Positions 1 to 3,792 of a stretch of 5,070 bases of DNA are shown here, one piece after another. The number at the start of each line of letters is the position of its first letter. The stretch's first letter is position 1. The notes beneath the pieces were generated by a model, which saw only the letters and a list, made by a program, of their open reading frames with translations, had not been told where the DNA came from and did not search any database. The position numbers and the translations under genes were made by a program. The DNA is from JABJMC01 sp964459205 (GTDB lineage: Bacteria; Patescibacteriota; Gracilibacteria; UBA1369; UBA12473), in NCBI GenBank assembly GCA_964459205.1, contig CAYWKJ010000055.1, positions 1 through 5,070 of the forward strand, read 5' to 3'.

Positions 1-2
1 AT

Positions 3-821
3 TTTTCTTTGCAACTTTTATTAAATGAAAACGGGGGAGCCCGAAAATTAGCTGAAAAGTTGGAACAACTTAATTTACAGCGCCAAAAAATTCTTGAAGA
101 GGCGCTTATTACAGTTGAAAAACGAATCGAAAAGCAAAATCTCCTTAATAAGAAGGTGTTAGTGCTATGGGATAAAGATTGGCGGTCTGGGATTGTGGGA
201 CTTATTGCGGCTCGTATATCCGAAAAACACAATCGTCCCGCTATTGTTATGGAAGATCGTGGTGATGAGCTAGTTGCCTCTTGTCGGAGCCCGGAAAATT
301 TCAATCTAGTAAAGGCCCTGCAAGCAATGAGCGAACAATTTGAGTCTTTTGGCGGACATGCTGCGGCCGCTGGTTTTACATTAAGTATTAATAATTTAAG
401 TGATTTTTTATCGAAAATAGAAAAGTACGCGGAAAAACACATTAGTGATGAAAATTTAGAGCCAATTTTGAATATTGATTATCAGGTTGATTTAAATGAT
501 ATTACTTACGATTTAGCTGATCGGGTCGCTTCTATGCAGCCGTATGGCGAGGGTAACCCAAAACCTCGTTTTGTAGTTAGAGGAGTTAATCCCACTAATT
601 TGCAAACCGTAGGGCGAGAGCACAAGCATTTGCGTTTTGCAGTGCAAACAGCGCAGGAGTCTATTTCAGCCATTGCTTTCCGCTTTGGGGAGCATTACGA
701 CATACTGCAAAAAGCTTTTTTTGCTGGCAAGCCAGTTGATATCGCTTTTGAACTTGATAAAAATCATTGGAATGGACGCGTTCAAGTTCAGTTAAAAGTA
801 CTAGATTTGAAAGTTAGTTGA
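3..821 (+). CDS. recJ: RecJ single-stranded-DNA-specific 5'-3' exonuclease, C-terminal half (5' partial)
   Basis: The reading frame is open to the left edge and ends in TGA, so only the last 272 residues are seen; RecJ is usually about 560-600 aa. The N-terminal DHH catalytic domain with its metal-binding motifs lies outside the window. Visible parts, counted from the first full codon, are the LNLQRQ linker helix, a DHHA1 domain with SGIVGLIAARI (about 62-72), CRSPENF (94-100) and FGGHAAAAGF (116-125), and then a C-terminal OB-fold with QPYGEGNPKP (179-188) and a KHLRF segment near 208. These are the characteristic RecJ DHHA1 and OB signatures. In the family RecJ degrades ssDNA 5' to 3' in the cytoplasm during RecF-pathway recombination, mismatch repair and base-excision repair. 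The TTG at 9 could be read as a start but is simply an internal Leu codon. The family call is secure; only the missing half is unknown. Confidence 0.95.
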   Translation, partial: FSLQLLLNENGGARKLAEKLEQLNLQRQKILEEALITVEKRIEKQNLLNKKVLVLWDKDWRSGIVGLIAARISEKHNRPAIVMEDRGDELVASCRSPENFNLVKALQAMSEQFESFGGHAAAAGFTLSINNLSDFLSKIEKYAEKHISDENLEPILNIDYQVDLNDITYDLADRVASMQPYGEGNPKPRFVVRGVNPTNLQTVGREHKHLRFAVQTAQESISAIAFRFGEHYDILQKAFFAGKPVDIAFELDKNHWNGRVQVQLKVLDLKVS

Positions 822-846
822 CAAAAAATAGGAAAGGGTTTAGTAT
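818..846 (+). promoter_or_regulatory. Sigma-70-type promoter P1 upstream of the DHH phosphoesterase gene
   Basis: A perfect -35 TTGACA (818-823), a 17-nt spacer and a -10 TAGTAT (841-846) are seen. The -35 overlaps the recJ stop codon. The inferred transcription start is near 853, giving a leader of about 64 nt to the ATG at 917. A GGAGG at 861-865 would lie in this leader, but 12 nt before a TTG (878) and about 50 nt before the ATG, so its role is unclear. The match to consensus is strong; activity is inferred. Confidence 0.65.
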
Positions 847-867
847 TCCGCCTAATATATGGAGGCC

Positions 868-896
868 TTGACGTAAGTTGAGAAAAGGTCTAGAAT
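868..896 (+). promoter_or_regulatory. Sigma-70-type promoter P2, proximal to the DHH phosphoesterase gene
   Basis: TTGACG (868-873), a 17-nt spacer and TAGAAT (891-896) are seen. The expected transcription start near 903 lies only about 14 nt before the ATG at 917, giving a very short leader. This supports 917 rather than the upstream TTG at 878, which would sit inside the promoter spacer. P2 is exactly 50 bp downstream of P1 and resembles it through the spacer and -10 region. Confidence 0.6.
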
Positions 897-916
897 ATAA
901 AGATTACACCCATATT

Positions 917-2137
917 ATGCTTTCAACCGAGGACCAAATCATTAAACAGTTCCAAAGGAGTAACAACATCCTTATACTCCCGTCAGCTCCAGCTGATGGT
1001 GACTCCCTAGGTAGTGCGCTTGCTTTGTATCAGGTTTTTAAAAAACTTGGTAAAAAAGTGACTGTGATTTCGGCTGAACCAGTTCCTCGCGACCTTAAAT
1101 TTCTGCCAATGATTGAAAAAATTGGGGAGGAATTTAAAGCAAATAGTGATTTTGTAATTACGGTTCATGCTCACGTCAAAGATATCAAACATATGATGGA
1201 GCCTGGAAAAGTGAACATCGTGCTAACTCCAGCCGAAGGATCCAGTATCACGGCTAACGAAATAAAATTGCATGATCAAATGGAGGATTTTGACCTGATA
1301 GTAACCGTAGACACCGCGGAGCTTCATCAGCTCGGAAAATTTTACGAGCATCACCCCGAAATGTTCTACAAAGTTCCAGTCATTAATATTGATCATCATT
1401 CTAGTAACGCTGAATACGGAACAATTAACCACGTTGATATCACTGCTTCGGCCGCGACTGAAATCATTACCCCACTTATCAAGCAAATTGAGCAAGCCAC
1501 TGGCCAAGAATTAATGGATGCGGATATTGCTACCTTATTACTGGCGGGAATTATTACGGATACTGGGAGTTTTCAGCATTCCAACACTACCCCCAAAGCA
1601 TTTGTGGTGGCCGCGGAATTACTAGATCATGGCGCCCGTCAGCAAGAAATCATTAAACATGTTTACAAAACTAAGAGCCTCACCACACTTAAATTATGGG
1701 GACAAGTTCTTTCTAAAATTCAATTTGATAAAGATCACAAGTTTGTGTGGTCCACTATTTCTCAACAAGATTTACATGACACTGGCGCTATGATGGAAGA
1801 ATCCGGAGCCATTATTGATGAACTTCTAAATAATGCCCCAGGCGCAGAAGTAGTAGCTCTATTAAAAGAAAAGAAACCAGGATTGCTTTCCGGAAGCCTA
1901 CGCAGTATTACGCCAGATGTAGATGCTAGCGCAATGGCTTCCATTTTTGGAGGGGGCGGGCACAAACAAGCCGCTGGGTTTAAAATTAAGGATGTTGATT
2001 TTGAAGAGGGTGTTAAAAGTGTAATTGATACTATTCGCCGTGAGCAGGAAAAGCGGCACGGAATTACTCGCGAAACTCCCAAAAGCAAACCAGAGCAAGA
2101 TTTTGATATCGAACTGCATGATTTAGGGGAGTTATAA
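917..2137 (+). CDS. DHH/DHHA1 family phosphoesterase (NrnA-like nanoRNase / pAp-phosphatase type)
   Basis: This is a complete 406-aa protein starting at ATG 917. A TTG at 878 would add 13 residues but lies inside promoter P2. The DHH domain shows ADGDSLGSALAL (D27, D29), IVTVDTAELHQLG (D132), IDHH (159-161) and ITDTGSF (D215), the metal-binding framework of the superfamily. A DHHA1 domain follows with FGGGGHKQAAGF (G345-H349), the substrate-binding loop. NrnA-type enzymes degrade 2-5 nt RNAs and dephosphorylate pAp in the cytoplasm; the exact substrate here is inferred from family. Two things are unusual. The motif I His of the usual HxxPDxD is Ser23 (SAPADGD). The segment at about 60-125, between motif I and the VDT motif, looks longer than in typical NrnA proteins of about 310-320 aa. 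A charged C-terminal tail (about 385-406) follows DHHA1. The gene lies 95 bp after recJ, with its own promoters. Confidence 0.88.
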   Translation: MLSTEDQIIKQFQRSNNILILPSAPADGDSLGSALALYQVFKKLGKKVTVISAEPVPRDLKFLPMIEKIGEEFKANSDFVITVHAHVKDIKHMMEPGKVNIVLTPAEGSSITANEIKLHDQMEDFDLIVTVDTAELHQLGKFYEHHPEMFYKVPVINIDHHSSNAEYGTINHVDITASAATEIITPLIKQIEQATGQELMDADIATLLLAGIITDTGSFQHSNTTPKAFVVAAELLDHGARQQEIIKHVYKTKSLTTLKLWGQVLSKIQFDKDHKFVWSTISQQDLHDTGAMMEESGAIIDELLNNAPGAEVVALLKEKKPGLLSGSLRSITPDVDASAMASIFGGGGHKQAAGFKIKDVDFEEGVKSVIDTIRREQEKRHGITRETPKSKPEQDFDIELHDLGEL

Positions 2138-2144
2138 AGAGGGG

Positions 2145-2173
2145 TTGACAAAGATTTAAATAGGCGCTAAAAA
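2145..2173 (+). promoter_or_regulatory. Possible promoter for the 239-aa hypothetical gene
   Basis: A perfect TTGACA (2145-2150) starts 7 nt after the DHH gene stop. It is followed by a 17-nt spacer and TAAAAA (2168-2173), which matches 4 of 6 bases of TATAAT. Transcription would start near 2180, giving a leader of about 24 nt to ATG 2204 without a Shine-Dalgarno sequence. The -10 is weak and the element overlaps an inverted repeat, so this is less certain than the other promoters here. Confidence 0.4.
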
Positions 2174-2190
2174 TAAGGGCCTATTTTGTT
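2158..2190 (+). terminator. Putative intrinsic terminator after the DHH phosphoesterase gene
   Basis: An 8-bp perfect inverted repeat is present: AAATAGGC (2158-2165) pairs with GCCTATTT (2179-2186) across a 13-nt loop, followed by a T-rich tail (TTTTGTT from 2184). It lies 21 nt after the stop codon. The stem has only four G-C pairs and the loop is large, so termination may be partial. It interleaves with the promoter-like element, leaving a compact stop/restart junction. Confidence 0.45.
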
Positions 2191-2203
2191 ATCCACCCCA
2201 AAC

Positions 2204-2923
2204 ATGACAGACGTTGAATTAATACAGCCGGTCAAACTTAACGATGAGCTACACGCCATAATGGACAGAATGTTCGCTGGCGAACACACTCCTAATCCTA
2301 GTGACCCTGGCGATATACGTCAGTTTACGAATGTCGCTATGAGATTTCTTGATCAACATTTAGCAGACATCACAGACGTTGATAGGCAGTTTTTACAGGA
2401 ATTTGAAGGAGTATTTATCCGTTATTTCATAGGTAGATTTGGTGATGAAAGGACAGACTACGCCATGGGTTTAGCATCACAAATTGTAGAGGCTGTAAAA
2501 ACTCAAATAATTGCCGGATTTTTAGAACGTGAACGCACGGCTCAGGTGGCCGAGGACCAGCAAACACTCGGAGAGGCAATGACTGCTGTCCAGCCGATTG
2601 AATTAACTCAAGCAAGATCCGAGGCAGCTTTACTTCAGATTTTTACACCAATAGTAATCATGCAAAATCAAAGGCTCATTTTAGAATTTCCAGATGATCA
2701 CACTGAGCTAGTTAGTGACGAAGGAGTCGTAAGAATAAGGGCAAATCTCCAGACCTTAGGAGAAGAAGATAACGCTGAAGTTCAACCGTTATTACCACAA
2801 GGTCATGGATTATTAGGCCTGTTAAACGACATTCTCGGCAAAGCAGGCATCCAAATTGAAAGGGACCCAGAAGACCCCGCCAATATAGTATTAGTTGTTC
2901 CTGTTAGCACCTATCTAAACTAG
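2204..2923 (+). CDS. Hypothetical soluble protein, 239 aa, family not recognised
   Basis: A complete frame runs from ATG 2204 to TAG 2921-2923. A TTG at 2186 in the same frame would add six residues but falls within the terminator-like hairpin, so ATG is preferred. The protein is acidic, with no signal peptide and no clear membrane segment; the short hydrophobic stretch IFTPIVIM near residue 150 is too short to span a membrane. The first half looks helical (for example FLDQHLADITDVDRQFLQEF and a segment ending in AGFLERERTAQ). The second half has alternating hydrophobic runs (RLILEF, VVRIRANL, NIVLVVPV) suggesting beta strands, plus a Gly/Leu-rich HGLLGLLNDILGKAG helix. I recognise no catalytic motif. 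It has its own possible promoter and converges on yebC, overlapping it by 9 nt, so an operon with yebC is excluded. That it is a real gene is likely from its length and normal amino-acid composition; its function is unknown. Confidence 0.75.
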   Translation: MTDVELIQPVKLNDELHAIMDRMFAGEHTPNPSDPGDIRQFTNVAMRFLDQHLADITDVDRQFLQEFEGVFIRYFIGRFGDERTDYAMGLASQIVEAVKTQIIAGFLERERTAQVAEDQQTLGEAMTAVQPIELTQARSEAALLQIFTPIVIMQNQRLILEFPDDHTELVSDEGVVRIRANLQTLGEEDNAEVQPLLPQGHGLLGLLNDILGKAGIQIERDPEDPANIVLVVPVSTYLN

Positions 2924-3664
2924 CTCTTCCATTACTTCTTCTGGGATATCAAAGTTAGACGAAACATTAGTAACATCTTCGTCATCTTCCAGCGCTTCCA
3001 TTAGTTTAAGAACTTTTTTAGCTGTGGAAGGATCCTCAACCTTTACAGTATCTTTTGCAATAAACGAAATATCTGCACTTTCCACTTTCATTCCAGCTGC
3101 TTCAAGCGCCTTTTTAACATCCATCAGGTCCTTATAATCTGTATAAACTTCCATAGTCGGACCATCAGCGCTCATATCATCAGCTCCAGATTCAATCACA
3201 GCCATTTCCACTTCTTCCATATCTAAGCCTTCAATATTCAATACAATTACGCCTTTTTTCTTAAACATCCAGGCCACACAGCCGTTTTCACCTAAGTTGC
3301 CACCGTTTTTAGTAAAAATACTGCGCACATTAGCTACTGCCCGGTTCTTATTATCAGTCACTACTTGTACGTAAATTGCTGTCCCTCCAGGCCCATAGCC
3401 CTCATAGGTAAGCTCCATAATGACAGAGCCGTCTTTAAGCTCGCCCGTTCCTTTTTTAATAGAGCGTTCGATATTAGCATTTGGCAAATTATCCATCTTG
3501 GCACGATCAATTGCTGCCCGGAGAGCCGGATTCATATCTGGATCTCCCCCTTGCTGGGCAGCTAAAGCAATCAACTTAGCATGTTGAGTAAAAACTTTTC
3601 CGCGTTTTGCGTCGGCTGCTCCTTTTTTGTGTTTAATGGAGTGCCATTTCGAGTGTCCTGACAT
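2915..3664 (-). CDS. yebC: YebC/PmpR/TACO1-family translation (or transcription) regulator
   Basis: This is a complete 249-aa protein, the usual length for the family. The N terminus MSGHSKWHSIKHKKGAADAK with KRGKVFT is the family signature and fixes the start. Further conserved blocks are GGDPDMNPALRAAIDRAK (about 39-56), NLPNANIERSIKKGTGEL (about 59-76), YEGYGPGGTAIYV and GGNLGENGCVAWMF; the C terminus is acidic (ALEDDEDVTNVSSNFDIPEE). Members are cytoplasmic. Work on bacterial YebC and mitochondrial TACO1 links them to relieving ribosome stalling at proline-rich stretches, while Pseudomonas PmpR was described as a DNA-binding repressor; which applies here is inference. In many bacteria yebC precedes ruvC, but here its 3' end overlaps a convergent unrelated gene. 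The promoter lies so close to the ATG that the mRNA should be leaderless. The gene is divergent from the TEA-repeat gene, with 128 bp between. Confidence 0.96.
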   Translation of the reverse strand: MSGHSKWHSIKHKKGAADAKRGKVFTQHAKLIALAAQQGGDPDMNPALRAAIDRAKMDNLPNANIERSIKKGTGELKDGSVIMELTYEGYGPGGTAIYVQVVTDNKNRAVANVRSIFTKNGGNLGENGCVAWMFKKKGVIVLNIEGLDMEEVEMAVIESGADDMSADGPTMEVYTDYKDLMDVKKALEAAGMKVESADISFIAKDTVKVEDPSTAKKVLKLMEALEDDEDVTNVSSNFDIPEEVMEELV

Positions 3665-3673
3665 AGTGAGCGT

Positions 3674-3701
3674 ATTATAGCAACTTTGGGGAAAGGGTCA
3701 A
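3674..3701 (-). promoter_or_regulatory. Promoter of yebC, predicted to give a leaderless mRNA
   Basis: Read on the minus strand: TTGACC (3701-3696), a 16-nt spacer, and a perfect TATAAT (3679-3674). Only 9 nt separate the -10 from the ATG at 3664. With the usual distance of about 7 nt, transcription begins near 3667, leaving a leader of about 3 nt and no room for a Shine-Dalgarno site. Confidence 0.7.
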
Positions 3702-3706
3702 AGTGC

Positions 3707-3735
3707 TTGCTTTAAGGGTATAAATAAGGTATACT
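3707..3735 (+). promoter_or_regulatory. Promoter of the TEA-repeat gene
   Basis: TTGCTT (3707-3712), a 17-nt spacer and TATACT (3730-3735) are seen. The expected start near 3742 gives a leader of about 50 nt to ATG 3793. Its -35 is only 5 bp from the -35 of the divergent yebC promoter, so the two polymerase sites probably interfere with each other. Confidence 0.6.
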
Positions 3736-3739
3736 TAAA

Positions 3740-3755
3740 TGATGTAAAAACATCA
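3740..3755 (+). other. Small hairpin at the predicted 5' end of the TEA-repeat mRNA
   Basis: A 6-bp perfect stem TGATGT / ACATCA closes an AAAA loop, right at the predicted transcription start (about 3742). The remaining leader (3756-3792) is A-rich and appears unstructured, with no Shine-Dalgarno sequence. A short frame ATG-CCA-AAA-TAA lies at 3757-3768. A 5' hairpin of this kind could protect the mRNA end. With only six mostly A-T pairs, and with the first base or two possibly upstream of the start, this is tentative. Confidence 0.3.
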
Positions 3756-3792
3756 AATGCCAAAATAAAAACAAATTTAACCTCATCTTATC

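Noticed and set aside
850..866. Hairpin GCCT / AGGC as a recJ terminator
   Set aside because: The stem is only 4 bp with a 9-nt loop and no T-tract, which is too weak to call.
878..916. TTG start at 878 with GGAGG at 861-865 for the DHH phosphoesterase
   Set aside because: The spacing of 12 nt is too long for a good ribosome site, the 13 extra residues do not resemble family N termini, and the segment is better explained as promoter P2. It is not fully excluded for transcripts from P1.
1762..2151. Minus-strand open frame of 129 codons opposite the end of the DHH gene
   Set aside because: Its Ser/Pro-rich composition is a shadow of the well-supported plus-strand DHHA1 domain, and it matches no recognisable protein.
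2186..2203. TTG start at 2186 for the 239-aa protein
   Set aside because: It sits in the right arm of the terminator-like hairpin and has no ribosome site; ATG 2204 is the simpler choice.
3365..3565. Plus-strand 66-codon frame inside yebC
   Set aside because: It lies opposite a strongly conserved part of YebC and has a composition typical of antisense translation.
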